Program-made: the position numbers and the translations under genes | In this document: piece after piece, positions 1 through 8,248 of the stretch | Position numbering within the stretch: position 1 is the first letter of the stretch | How the letters are laid out: every line of letters starts with the position of its first letter | DNA from: Paucisalibacillus algeriensis | GTDB taxonomy: Bacteria > Bacillota > Bacilli > Bacillales > Amphibacillaceae | Assembly: GCF_000577245.1 (NCBI RefSeq) | Contig: NZ_CBYO010000004.1 | Location: 86,553-150,552 of the forward strand | Direction of reading: 5' to 3' | DNA length: 64,000 nt | Notes under the pieces: generated by a model | What the model was told of the DNA's origin: nothing | The model's database searches: none | Seen by the model: only the letters and a program-made list of their open reading frames with translations

Positions 1-320
1 TGAGGTAGAATGTACGAGAAACCCAATGAATTAGGAGTAGGTAAAAAGTATATGTAAGTTGTAAACAGTTACATGTATAATGGTATCGGGTTACAAAAGA
101 GGATTCAAACTTGATATTTTTAGATAATTTTAAATTATTTCGGATTGACAAGGGTGTGACTGGAAGAGCCCCTTTGTTCTTAAAGATACTAGTTAATCGT
201 TATTCATGCTCTGGAATCCTGAAGATTCGACAGAAAGATTTAATCTATTTAATCGTAATATGCAGGAATCGTGTTAGAATAGTAAACAGAGACTCTTAGC
301 GACAAAGGGGGAAAATAGTC
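1..320. other. Left edge, no supported gene
   Basis: I see no convincing gene here. A possible 62-codon frame at 111-299 has no ribosome binding site and no recognisable composition. Positions 59-74 resemble a catabolite-response element (15 of 16 positions allowed by the usual cre pattern, but the central CG is CA), directly followed by a TATAAT at 76-81. This could be a promoter for a short transcript or for the small gene that follows. Low confidence. Confidence 0.3.
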
Positions 321-497
321 ATGATTTGGATAGTTGCAGTTATTTGTATCGTGATTACTGTAATTGTGGTCTTTTTATCTATTTTAACGTTAGATAAGGG
401 TTATGGATATAAGCATACTGTTGATCCGCTTCCATCGGATGTAGAGGAAGAAAAAGAAGATATTAATGGAGACTCGACTTCTCGTCCCACACAATAA
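321..497 (+). CDS. ytzI: Small single-span membrane protein, YtzI-like
   Basis: A 58-residue protein that starts with ATG 9 bases after a strong AAAGGGGG. Residues 2-23 form one hydrophobic helix rich in Ile and Val, followed by a GYGYKHTVDPLP stretch and an acidic, polar tail. The KHTVDPLP segment after a single helix is what I remember of the small YtzI family of Bacillaceae; the function is unknown. It stands alone and is followed at once by a terminator hairpin. The gene name is from memory of the family, so the symbol is moderate in certainty, but the reading frame itself is well supported. Confidence 0.65.
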   Translation: MIWIVAVICIVITVIVVFLSILTLDKGYGYKHTVDPLPSDVEEEKEDINGDSTSRPTQ

Positions 498-526
498 ATG
501 AAATATAGACTTTTTTAACATTAACT

Positions 527-551
527 AAAGCTCAGAGCAACTCTGAGCTTT
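527..551. terminator. Bidirectional terminator hairpin
   Basis: An 11-bp perfect inverted repeat (AAAGCTCAGAG / CTCTGAGCTTT) with a 3-base loop. It lies between two convergent genes, the ytzI-like gene and the dioxygenase gene, and can serve both. Confidence 0.75.
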
Positions 552-555
552 ATAA

Positions 556-1536
556 CTAATCATATATATTACTAGTATCTAAAGGTTCTAATTTGGACTC
601 GATTTCTTCTCTTCTGTCCTCGAAAAACGGGGGCAGGGCTAATTTTTCACCAAGATGTTCAACATCCTCGTCAGTTGCAAATCCTGGTCCGTCCGTAGAT
701 AATTCAAAAAGAATTCGGTTCCACTCTCTAAAGTATAATGCTTTAAAATAATAACGATCCACAATACCAGAATTCGGTAAGCGTGCTTCCACCAAACGTT
801 GTTTCCACTTTTCTAATTCTTCATCATTCTCCACACGAAAAGCTACATGATGAACACTTCCTCTGCCAGGTCTTTCTCTTGGTAAATCTTTTCGTTCTTC
901 CACATGGACTTCTGCACCTGTTCCACCTTCACCAGTAGCAAAAATAAGGATATCACTTTCCCCTTGGATGGAAGATGGATAGCTCCCAACTTGTTCAAAG
1001 GATAAAACCTCTGTTAATACAGAAATAGTTGGCTGTGCATCAGGAACGGTGAGCTTTACAGGACCTAATCCAATTATTCCATTTTCAACTGATGCACTAC
1101 TGTATTTCCAGGGCTTTCCTCCAGAAACACCTTGATTATGTTCATCTGATACAAGTGTTAATCGTTGATCTTCATGATCGCGAAAATGAATTACTTTTCT
1201 CCCGTTTTGTTCTGTAATTCCATCATGATTCACCTTAAATTTATGAAAGCGATCAACCCAATATTCTAACGCTTTATCATTTGGTACACGTAAAGAGGTT
1301 CCAGAAATGCTGTTGGTTCCAGGATGTGTCCTCCCAGCGTTCGGAATTTCAAAAAATGTAAGATCAGTTCCTGGATTACCGATTTCATCTGCGTAAAATA
1401 AATGATAAACAGAGGGGTCGTCCTGATTAATCGATTTCTTTACTAAGCGCATACCCAGCACATTTGTATAAAAATCATAGTTCTTCTTCGCGTTGGCGGT
1501 AATAGCGGAGACGTGATGAATACCTTTTAAATACAT
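556..1536 (-). CDS. Ring-cleaving dioxygenase, MhqA/MhqO/MhqE type
   Basis: A 326-residue protein with two vicinal-oxygen-chelate (glyoxalase-fold) modules, about residues 5-150 and 155-290. Likely metal ligands are His7/His8 (GIHHVS), His229/His230 (VHHVAFRV) and Glu278 (ILFELSTDGPGF). Length and motifs match the putative hydroquinone/catechol dioxygenases MhqA, MhqE and MhqO of B. subtilis, which detoxify quinones and diphenols. ATG start with an AGGAGG 6 bases upstream. The promoter (TAGACA at 1605-1610, TAAAAT at 1582-1587, 17-bp spacer, minus strand) carries an MhqR-like operator at the transcription start. Which of the three paralogues it equals cannot be told from sequence alone. Confidence 0.88.
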   Translation of the reverse strand: MYLKGIHHVSAITANAKKNYDFYTNVLGMRLVKKSINQDDPSVYHLFYADEIGNPGTDLTFFEIPNAGRTHPGTNSISGTSLRVPNDKALEYWVDRFHKFKVNHDGITEQNGRKVIHFRDHEDQRLTLVSDEHNQGVSGGKPWKYSSASVENGIIGLGPVKLTVPDAQPTISVLTEVLSFEQVGSYPSSIQGESDILIFATGEGGTGAEVHVEERKDLPRERPGRGSVHHVAFRVENDEELEKWKQRLVEARLPNSGIVDRYYFKALYFREWNRILFELSTDGPGFATDEDVEHLGEKLALPPFFEDRREEIESKLEPLDTSNIYD

Positions 1537-1558
1537 ATAAAAACCTCCTTATTTAAAG

Positions 1559-1610
1559 TATCTCTAATTCGAGATAATGTTATTTTACCGAAAATGTAAC
1601 AAATTGTCTA
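1559..1610 (-). promoter_or_regulatory. Promoter with MhqR-type operator
   Basis: Minus-strand promoter: -35 TAGACA (1605-1610), 17-bp spacer, -10 TAAAAT (1582-1587). The palindrome at 1559-1576 matches the known MhqR operator of B. subtilis (tATCTcgaAtTCgAGATa) at 17 of 18 positions and would cover the transcription start, where a repressor should block initiation. The match supports quinone-responsive control of the dioxygenase gene; no mhqR gene lies in this window. Confidence 0.75.
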
Positions 1611-1700
1611 CATTCAATCCCTCAGAAAAGATTGTATCCAATTCCACTCAATTATATTAAAATAATACTAGCACATGTTTATCAAAACAAAGGGGGAAAC

Positions 1701-2327
1701 ATGATGTATGTCCTAATTAGTATTCTAATTGGTTATGTTTTCGGTTGTATTCATGGCTCTCAATTAATTGGAAAGTATAAAAAGATTGATATCAAAAAAT
1801 CAGGAGTTAAAAACGCAGGCGCATCCAATACTACTATTCTATTAGGATGGAAATATGGCATTCTGGTTGCACTAATCGATATATTTAAAGGAACACTCGC
1901 AGTATTGTTGATGCTCTATATTTTAAATGAAAATGGCTTAGCTGGAGACGCTCAGATCCTTTTAGTTTATGTGACAGCATTAGCTGTTATAGTGGGTCAC
2001 AATTTCCCGGTTACCATGAAGTTTAGTGGTGGAAAGGGTACAGCATCACTCGTGGGAATATTACTGGCCATTGACTGGAAGATTGCACTAATTGGTATAG
2101 GAATTTTATTAATTTTTACATTCGCAACCGACTATCTGGTTATCGGTGTGCTCATGATGTATATCTCCTTTTTAGTTACCACGTATTATTTCTATGGGAT
2201 TGAGCCAACAATGATAGTAATATTTCTGTCCCTGTTAAGTGTTATGAAACATTTGGAGAATTATAAACGTATTATTAGTAAAGAAGAGAAAAAGCTATCT
2301 AGCATGTTTCAGAAAAAGGCAAAATAA
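1701..2327 (+). CDS. PlsY-like acyl-phosphate glycerol-3-phosphate acyltransferase paralogue
   Basis: A 208-residue multi-span membrane protein of the PlsY family, which transfers acyl groups from acyl-phosphate to glycerol-3-phosphate in phospholipid synthesis. ATG at 1701 follows AAAGGGGGAAAC; the upstream in-frame extension has no ribosome binding site. Motif 2 (GHNFPV 99-104, GGKGTAS 110-116) and motif 3 (KHLENYKR near the C-terminus) are present. Motif 1, normally GSGNxGATN followed by Arg, reads GVKNAGASN (35-43) with no Arg, so the Ser and Arg reported as essential in PlsY are missing. It may be a paralogue with changed or lost activity. It is followed 17 bases on by the DUF456 gene. 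Confidence 0.8.
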   Translation: MMYVLISILIGYVFGCIHGSQLIGKYKKIDIKKSGVKNAGASNTTILLGWKYGILVALIDIFKGTLAVLLMLYILNENGLAGDAQILLVYVTALAVIVGHNFPVTMKFSGGKGTASLVGILLAIDWKIALIGIGILLIFTFATDYLVIGVLMMYISFLVTTYYFYGIEPTMIVIFLSLLSVMKHLENYKRIISKEEKKLSSMFQKKAK

Positions 2328-2344
2328 TGACTTGGGGGTAACAA

Positions 2345-2830
2345 ATGGTCGATATTATTATTTGGATTATCATTGTCGCACTATTTATACTAAGTTTTAT
2401 CGGGGTTATCTATCCGATAATACCTTCTGTACTCTTAATATGGATCGGCTTCTTATTGTACCAGTTTGGTATCAATGAAGATGAATTAGGATTCATTTTC
2501 TGGACCATTATGGTTGTATTTACGGTCATTCTATTTGCTGCGGACATTATCGCTAATAGTTTCTTTGTTAAAAAGTTTGGCGGAAGTAAATGGGGAGAAC
2601 GAGGTGCTGCAATCGCTGTAATCGTTGGATCTTTTATCATACCGCCATTTGGTATTATCATAATTCCATTTATTGCGGTTCTCGTCATTGAAATGGTACA
2701 AAAAAGGACCATTCATGAAGCATTCAAGGCCTCGATTGGTTCATTATTAGGCTTTCTAAGTGGAACGTTTGCGAAAGTATTTATTCAAATCGTGATGATT
2801 ATTCTATTTATATTTAGCATAATATTCTAA
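2345..2830 (+). CDS. DUF456 family membrane protein
   Basis: A 161-residue, very hydrophobic protein with about four or five membrane segments (roughly 2-20, 24-42, 50-72, 88-118, 132-160). Length, the early GVIYPIIPS turn and the NSFFVKKFGGSKWGERGA loop fit the DUF456 family (B. subtilis YqgC is a member). Function unknown. It starts 17 bases after the PlsY-like gene, with GGGGGTAAC before the ATG, so the two are probably co-transcribed, which hints at a membrane or lipid role, but that is only context. Confidence 0.75.
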   Translation: MVDIIIWIIIVALFILSFIGVIYPIIPSVLLIWIGFLLYQFGINEDELGFIFWTIMVVFTVILFAADIIANSFFVKKFGGSKWGERGAAIAVIVGSFIIPPFGIIIIPFIAVLVIEMVQKRTIHEAFKASIGSLLGFLSGTFAKVFIQIVMIILFIFSIIF

Positions 2831-2945
2831 CTTTGATACAGCGGCTTTGGTAATGATGAACGGAAGCTGCTGTATATCTATATCTTTTATGGGGATTGCA
2901 AATGAGAACAATTCCTTTATAGTGAATGAAAGGAGATGGTATTTG

Positions 2946-3476
2946 ATGTTTAAGACTAATAACTTAGAAGGGTTTATTGTTAGAAAAGCAATTCGGGAAG
3001 ACTTAGGGTCTGTTTTAGATTTGCTTAAATCAGCTGCTAAATGGGTACAGGATAAAGGTATTGACCAATGGGGTTATCTACTAGAAGGCGGAGAGGATCA
3101 TGAAATAGAAGCGGACATTTTAGCTGGAAATACATATATTATGGAAAATGAAAACAAAGAAATGGTAGCAACCTTTAATTTTTCCAATGAGCAAAATGAA
3201 TGGGATGTGGATATGTGGGGGAAGCGGAATGACAATGCTTTTTACATTCATCGACTTGCAGTAAGTCAACTGCACCATAATAAACAAATAGGGAAGAGAT
3301 TATTAGCGTGGATGGATGAAAATCATACGATTGAAAATGGTTTTATTCGTCTAGATTGTGTAGGCAACAATGAAGCTCTAAATAAATTTTACCTGGATGC
3401 TGGATTTCGATTCATGGGTCATATTGGTGAAGGAAATGATAAATTTTCACTTTATGAAAAGGCATTCCTTCGCTAA
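2946..3476 (+). CDS. GNAT family N-acetyltransferase
   Basis: A 176-residue protein starting at the ATG that follows AAAGGAGATGG with a good spacing; a longer in-frame extension back to 2847 lacks a ribosome binding site. The GNAT core is visible: IHRLAV (101-106) as beta-strand 4, the acetyl-CoA-binding loop NKQIGKRLL (112-120) and NEALNKFYLDAGF (142-154). The substrate is unknown. The proline T-box promoter begins at its stop codon, so it ends its own transcription unit or reads into the T-box. Confidence 0.8.
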   Translation: MFKTNNLEGFIVRKAIREDLGSVLDLLKSAAKWVQDKGIDQWGYLLEGGEDHEIEADILAGNTYIMENENKEMVATFNFSNEQNEWDVDMWGKRNDNAFYIHRLAVSQLHHNKQIGKRLLAWMDENHTIENGFIRLDCVGNNEALNKFYLDAGFRFMGHIGEGNDKFSLYEKAFLR

Positions 3477-3478
3477 GC

Positions 3479-3507
3479 TTGACTTTCACTCAGTAGATTA
3501 TTATATT
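3479..3507 (+). promoter_or_regulatory. Promoter of the proS T-box transcript
   Basis: -35 TTGACT (3479-3484), 17-bp spacer, -10 TATATT (3502-3507). Initiation near 3514 would place the T-box at the very start of the transcript. The -35 overlaps the last bases around the stop of the preceding gene. Confidence 0.65.
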
Positions 3508-3530
3508 AAACATAATAACAATAACGAAAC

Positions 3531-3770
3531 GTTGAAAAGGATTAGTACAATTTAGCTCGTCTATTCAGAGAGGAAATGGTTGGTGAGAATTTCCATAGAC
3601 ATAAATTGGAACCTGCCTTGGAGTTCGCCTTTGGATTGGGTCTTCCCCATGAATTTGTGCGCGGTCCCTGACCGTTATCAAACGAAGTGTACTGCTTGAA
3701 AGACATGGGCAGTAAACAAGGGTGGTACCACCAATCCTCGGTCCCTTATGCGGATGGAGGCTTTTTTGTG
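3531..3770 (+). promoter_or_regulatory. T-box riboswitch, proline-specific
   Basis: The leader shows the usual order of T-box parts: an AG-rich start with AGTAC, a Stem I with the GGTTGGTGAGA distal-loop motif (about 3577-3590), the T-box sequence AAGGGTGGTACCACC (3718-3732) that pairs with the uncharged tRNA acceptor end, and a terminator (3735-3760) followed by a T run (3762-3767). The likely specifier codon is CCT at 3612-3614 (in GGAACCTG), which reads proline and fits proS downstream. Uncharged tRNA-Pro should favour the antiterminator and switch on proS. The specifier choice is by position and not proven. Confidence 0.9.
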
Positions 3771-3775
3771 TTTTA

Positions 3776-3992
3776 AAAATCTTTCTTCAAAGAAATATTG
3801 ATTTTGAGTGGGAGGAAAGGCATAGGTGAGGCCCCACAGCAAGTTAGACACTGCGATGGTTTTTTCGAGCAGATGTTGCCCCTCTGCTGGCAGTGAAAGC
3901 GTAGTGTATTCGGGCTGCGGACATGGATAGGTAGAATTTTTTACAATATGTTTTTAAATGAATAAATTAATAATATAAAGAGGTGTCTAGTA
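3776..3992. repeat. Intergenic repeat element between T-box and proS
   Basis: About 215 bases separate the T-box terminator from proS, longer than usual. Within it, 3879-3920 is about 33/40 identical to 19626-19666. It also contains a nested hairpin: CACTGC (about 3849) pairs with GCAGTG (about 3890), enclosing AGCAGA/TCTGCT. No open frame. The left terminal repeat seen in the copy near 19.5 kb was not found here, so this copy is probably truncated. Confidence 0.55.
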
Positions 3993-5432
3993 ATGGGAAA
4001 GAAAAACAAAGATTTTGTAGAGAAAATCACTTCTATGGAAGATGACTTCGCACAATGGTATACAGATGTTGTCAAACAAGCGGAACTAGTCGAATACGGT
4101 CAAGTCCGCGGAACCATGATCATCAAACCATATGGCTATGCGATTTGGGAGAACATTAAAGATGAATTGGATAGAATGATTAAAGAAACAGGTCACTCCA
4201 ATGTGCAATTTCCTATATTTATTCCTGAGAGCTTACTACAAAAGGAAGCAGATCATGTGGAAGGATTTGCTCCTGAGGTTGCTTGGGTTACACATGGCGG
4301 AGATGAGGAACTGGTAGAACGAATTGCGGTTCGTCCTACGTCAGAAGTTTTATTCTGTGATTACTATTCTAAAAACATTCACTCATATCGTGATTTACCA
4401 AAACTTTATAACCAATGGGGAAATGTTGTGCGTTGGGAAAAGACAACCCGCCCATTTCTTCGTTCTTCTGAATTCCATTGGCAAGAGGGTCATACTGCTC
4501 ATGCAACAGATGAAGATGCAGCAAACGAAACGGATCGCATGCTAGAAGTATATGCTGATTTAGTGGAGAACTATTTGGCAGTACCAGTATATCGTGGCCG
4601 TAAAACAGAAAAAGAAAAGTTTGCAGGAGCAAAATATACTTTAACAATTGAGGCACTAATGCATGACGGTAAAGCACTGCAATCTGGAACATCTCATCAC
4701 TTTGGCTCTGGATTTGCAGAAGCATTCAATATAACGTATTTAGATGAAAATGGAAAGAGCCAATTTGTACACCAAACATCTTGGGGACTTTCAACTCGAA
4801 TTATGGGGGCATTAATCATGGTACATGGAGATAACCGTGGTTTAGTTGTACCACCAAGAATTGCTCCAATACAAGCGATGATTGTTCCAATTGCCCAACA
4901 TAAAGAGGGTGTATTAGATAAAGCATATGAGCTTCGTGACCAATTAAAATCTCTAGTACGGGTTGATATCGATGCAAGTGATAAAATGCCTGGTTGGAAG
5001 TTTAATGAGTATGAAATGAAGGGTATTCCAGTTCGTATTGAAATGGGACCAAAGGATATTGAAAAAGACCAAGTTGTCCTTGTACGTCGTGATACAGGAG
5101 AGAAAGAATTCGTTGCATTAAGTGAACTTAATGATCGTCTGCCTGCTTTACTAGAAGAAGTTCAACAAAATCTTTATGATAAAGCACTTGCACATCGTAA
5201 TGAAAAGACTACTGTAGCAACAAACATGGATGAATTCAAACAAACGCTTGATGAAAAAGGTGGATTCATTAAAGCAATGTGGTGTGGCGATACTGCTTGT
5301 GAAGAAAAGATTAAAGAGGATACAACAGCAACTTCCCGTTGTATTCCATTCGAACAAGAAGAAGTAGCCGATACTTGCGTTTGCTGTGGTAAAGAAGCTA
5401 AGGAAGAAGTGTATTGGGCAAAAGCATACTAA
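3993..5432 (+). CDS. proS: Prolyl-tRNA synthetase, archaeal/eukaryotic type (ProS type 3)
   Basis: A 479-residue class II synthetase that charges tRNA-Pro. Motif 2 region includes VRPTSE (113-118) and the [14 protein letters not shown] block (157-170); the QTSWGLSTR and [14 protein letters not shown] blocks follow. The C-terminal zinc domain carries Cys431, Cys436, Cys450, Cys462 and Cys464/465, and the protein ends in Tyr, all typical of the short archaeal-type ProRS without an editing insert, not the 560-residue bacterial type. Some Bacillus species carry both types; here one is seen. AAGAGGTG precedes the ATG, and the proline T-box controls it. Confidence 0.96.
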   Translation: MGKKNKDFVEKITSMEDDFAQWYTDVVKQAELVEYGQVRGTMIIKPYGYAIWENIKDELDRMIKETGHSNVQFPIFIPESLLQKEADHVEGFAPEVAWVTHGGDEELVERIAVRPTSEVLFCDYYSKNIHSYRDLPKLYNQWGNVVRWEKTTRPFLRSSEFHWQEGHTAHATDEDAANETDRMLEVYADLVENYLAVPVYRGRKTEKEKFAGAKYTLTIEALMHDGKALQSGTSHHFGSGFAEAFNITYLDENGKSQFVHQTSWGLSTRIMGALIMVHGDNRGLVVPPRIAPIQAMIVPIAQHKEGVLDKAYELRDQLKSLVRVDIDASDKMPGWKFNEYEMKGIPVRIEMGPKDIEKDQVVLVRRDTGEKEFVALSELNDRLPALLEEVQQNLYDKALAHRNEKTTVATNMDEFKQTLDEKGGFIKAMWCGDTACEEKIKEDTTATSRCIPFEQEEVADTCVCCGKEAKEEVYWAKAY

Positions 5433-5444
5433 AATAATAAGATG

Positions 5445-5476
5445 AAGAGGGCCTAGTTATCTTGGCCCTCTTTTTT
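5445..5476 (+). terminator. Terminator of proS
   Basis: AAGAGGGCC pairs with GGCCCTCTT across a 10-base loop and is followed by a run of T. Confidence 0.85.
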
Positions 5477-5542
5477 ATGTTAAAAATATTTAAATAAAGT
5501 GTTGTGTTTTTATAAAATAGATGGTATAAATATACATATTAC

Positions 5543-5556
5543 TTAATAAATATTCA
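5543..5556. promoter_or_regulatory. Arginine-box-like site (candidate ArgR/AhrC operator)
   Basis: TTAATAAATATTCA differs from the ARG box TGAATWWWWATTCA at one base. It sits 16 bases before the M20 gene, in an AT-rich region that also holds a plausible -10 TATAAA. A weaker match (12 of 14) lies at 6746-6759, before the binding-protein gene. AT-rich sequence gives such matches by chance, so this is a candidate only. Confidence 0.4.
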
Positions 5557-5571
5557 TAAGGGTGAATAAGC

Positions 5572-6729
5572 ATGAAAGAGTTATTAAATGATGAACTGCA
5601 TAAAGTAGAACAAGATCTTTGGACGATATGTAAGCAACTGTATGAAAACCCTGAATTAGGCGATCAAGAGTTTGAATCTATGAAACTTCTAGTTATCTTG
5701 TTAAAGGCACATGGATTTGAAGTTGAAACCGGGATGGTTGGAAGACAGACAGCGTTTAAGGCAGAGTTTAATAGTGGAAAACCAGGTCCTAAAATCGCTT
5801 ATCTTGCGGAATATGATGCATTACCTGGTGTAGGGCATGGGTGTGGTCATAATCTAATTGGAACAATGAGCATTGGCGCAGGTATTACCCTTAGCAAACT
5901 CATCCAGGAGACGGGTGGGAGTATTGTTATACTTGGTACACCGGCAGAGGAAACGAACGGTGCAAAGGTCCCAATGAGTGAGCAAGGGATATTTGAAGAT
6001 ATCGATGTAGCAATGATCCTACATCCCGGAGATCAGTCCTATATTAGTGGAGATTCATTAGCAATGGACGCCATTCAATTTGCCTATACTGGAAGAGCTT
6101 CTCATGCTGCAGCCTCCCCCGAGAAAGGAATAAATGCTCTTGATGGTGTCATCCAATTGTTTAACGGAGTAAATGCTCTACGGGAGCATTTACCATCAGA
6201 TGTACGGATTCATGGGATTATAGCAGAAGGAGGAAAAGCAGCCAACGTTGTACCGGATTATGCTGTTGCCCAATTTTATATCCGAGCCAAAAAACGTGAT
6301 TACTTAGATGAAGTGGTAGAAAAGGTCAAAAACATTGCTAGTGGTGCTGCACTCATGACCGGGGCAAGTCTAGAGGTTTCCAATTATGAACTTAGCTATG
6401 ATGAAATGATAACGAACCATTCATTATCCAATGCATTTACAAAGAACTTAGAACAAACTAGTAATCTACCAATTTTTGAGCCTAAAAGCTCTTATGGCTC
6501 TATTGATATGGGAAATGTTAGTCAGGTTGTTCCGGCAATTCATCCATATATTGGTTTGAATAAGCCCGGTCTTGTTGCCCATACAAAAGAATTTGCAGAT
6601 CAAACTATTACGGAGGATGGTTTCGAAACATTAATGTCTGGTGCATTAGCACTGGCCTATACAGGATTTGATATTTTAACAGATAGCACGCTTTTAGCGT
6701 CTATCATGAAGGAATTCAGTAATAGATAA
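5572..6729 (+). CDS. M20 family amidohydrolase/dipeptidase (PM20D2/AbgB-like)
   Basis: A 385-residue zinc-dependent amidohydrolase. Visible active-site features are YDALPGVGHGCGHN (81-94, with Cys91 and His93), the Glu pair in TPAEETNG (124-130) and His151 in LHPGD. The GHGCGHN form resembles the PM20D2 and p-aminobenzoyl-glutamate hydrolase branch, which cleaves amide bonds of amino acid conjugates. No signal peptide, so cytoplasmic. It lies 62 bases before an amino acid ABC transporter, suggesting that the enzyme processes the imported compound, perhaps an N-acyl or dipeptide form of a basic amino acid. The exact substrate is unknown. Confidence 0.85.
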   Translation: MKELLNDELHKVEQDLWTICKQLYENPELGDQEFESMKLLVILLKAHGFEVETGMVGRQTAFKAEFNSGKPGPKIAYLAEYDALPGVGHGCGHNLIGTMSIGAGITLSKLIQETGGSIVILGTPAEETNGAKVPMSEQGIFEDIDVAMILHPGDQSYISGDSLAMDAIQFAYTGRASHAAASPEKGINALDGVIQLFNGVNALREHLPSDVRIHGIIAEGGKAANVVPDYAVAQFYIRAKKRDYLDEVVEKVKNIASGAALMTGASLEVSNYELSYDEMITNHSLSNAFTKNLEQTSNLPIFEPKSSYGSIDMGNVSQVVPAIHPYIGLNKPGLVAHTKEFADQTITEDGFETLMSGALALAYTGFDILTDSTLLASIMKEFSNR

Positions 6730-6791
6730 TTTTTATACAAATATATGTATATTTAATCATAATTATTTATTTTTATAAGGGAGAGATTTTA

Positions 6792-7556
6792 ATGAAAAAA
6801 ATCATGTTCGGTATCACGGGGATTTTATTATTAGTTTTATTAGCAGCTTGTGGTTCAGGAGAAGCAAGTACTAATGAGGAAGAACAAAAAGTCTTAAAAA
6901 TGGCAACATCAGCTGATTTTCCTCCATTTGAATCCTATGACAACGAAGGGAAATTCATTGGATTTGATGTTGAGCTAGCGAAAGCAATTGCAAATGAATT
7001 GGGTTATGAGTTGAAAATTGAGGATATGGATTTTGATGGTTTAATCGGTTCTCTTCAAGCAAAGCGCGTTGATATCGTTCTTGCTGGAATGAGCTCAACA
7101 GAAGATAGACGTAAAAATGTGGACTTTTCAACGGAGTACCATCGTTCTGGAGAAATGTTCATTGCTAAGTCTGAAGATGAAATCAAGGACCTAGCTAGCC
7201 TAGAAGGAAAAGTAGTGGGTGTACAGTTAGGGACGATTCAAGAAGAAGGGGCAGAAGCATTAGCGGAAGAATACGGATTTGAAGTCAAGAAGGTGGATGA
7301 TGCAAGTATTCTAATTCAGGAGTTAAATTCTAATCGTATTGATGTTGCATATATGGATAAAACAGTTGCGACTGGTTATATCGACTCACAGGACTTTGAA
7401 GGTTTTGACGATCCGACTACAAGTTCACCAGGAATGGCGATCGCATTTCCAAAGGGAAGTGAACTAGTAGAGGAAGTAAATGAAATTTTAAAGCAGTTAG
7501 AAGAAGATGGAACAATACAAAAATTAAAGGATGAATGGTTATCTGATTACGAATAA
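6792..7556 (+). CDS. Amino acid ABC transporter substrate-binding lipoprotein
   Basis: A 254-residue family 3 solute-binding protein. A signal peptide with lipobox LAAC (Cys20) anchors it on the outer face of the membrane. The ADFPPFESYDNEGKFIGFDVELAKAIA segment (about 40-66) and the AGMSSTEDRR segment are the classic polar amino acid binding signatures. It is close in type to ArtP/YqiX (arginine) of B. subtilis, but Gln, His or cystine binding cannot be excluded. It is the first gene of a binding protein-permease-ATPase set, with AAGGGAGAG before the ATG. Confidence 0.9.
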   Translation: MKKIMFGITGILLLVLLAACGSGEASTNEEEQKVLKMATSADFPPFESYDNEGKFIGFDVELAKAIANELGYELKIEDMDFDGLIGSLQAKRVDIVLAGMSSTEDRRKNVDFSTEYHRSGEMFIAKSEDEIKDLASLEGKVVGVQLGTIQEEGAEALAEEYGFEVKKVDDASILIQELNSNRIDVAYMDKTVATGYIDSQDFEGFDDPTTSSPGMAIAFPKGSELVEEVNEILKQLEEDGTIQKLKDEWLSDYE

Positions 7557-7588
7557 TTTTTTTCAGCTAGAGAGTGAGGTGGGAAGGC

Positions 7589-8248
7589 ATGAATTTGGAC
7601 TTTAGCCAGATCGTGCCTTCAATTCCTTTTATATTAGAGGGAATTGGAGCAACATTGAAATTTGTTAGTGTATCGATTATGTTTGGCTTAGTATTGGGGA
7701 CCATTCTAGCGCTTTTTAAAATAAGCAACAAGAAATGGATAAAGTTGCCTGCCGATATTTATACATCGATTTTTCGAGGGACACCATTAATTCTGCAATT
7801 AATGATCATTCATTATGCTATACCGCAATTATTTGAATATGATATTCCTGTATTTTTAAGCGCAGTTCTTGCATTCGGGCTCAATTCAGCTGCATATGTA
7901 TCAGAGATTATCCGGGCTGGAATTATGGCAGTTGATAAAGGACAAATAGAAGCAGCTGAAGCTTTAGGGGTGGGGTATAAGCCTATGATGATGAACATTA
8001 TTCTTCCACAGGCAACGAAAAATATCTTACCTGCATTGATGAATGAATTTATTACATTGACTAAAGAGTCCGCACTGGTTTCTACTATTGGTTATATGGA
8101 TTTGATGAGAAGAGCCGAGATAGTTGGTGCTCAATTATACCGTAATTTTGAACCATTGTTATTTGCGGGGATTATTTATTGGGTAATGATTTTTATCTTA
8201 ACAAATATTGGTAATTGGTTGGAACGGAGGATGAGAAAAAGTGATTAA
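7589..8248 (+). CDS. Amino acid ABC transporter permease
   Basis: A 219-residue membrane protein with about five helices of the HisM/GlnP family. The cytoplasmic EAA loop that docks the ATPase is seen as [26 protein letters not shown] sequence around residues 125-148. The ATG at 7589 follows GAGGTGGG, whereas an in-frame GTG 15 bases upstream falls on top of that site, so I take the ATG. It overlaps the ATPase gene by 8 bases, a sign of translational coupling. A single permease gene implies a homodimer. Confidence 0.92.
   Translation: MNLDFSQIVPSIPFILEGIGATLKFVSVSIMFGLVLGTILALFKISNKKWIKLPADIYTSIFRGTPLILQLMIIHYAIPQLFEYDIPVFLSAVLAFGLNSAAYVSEIIRAGIMAVDKGQIEAAEALGVGYKPMMMNIILPQATKNILPALMNEFITLTKESALVSTIGYMDLMRRAEIVGAQLYRNFEPLLFAGIIYWVMIFILTNIGNWLERRMRKSD

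Noticed and set aside
111..299. 62-codon frame at the left edge
   Set aside because: TTG start, no ribosome binding site, no recognisable protein; overlaps a likely promoter region.
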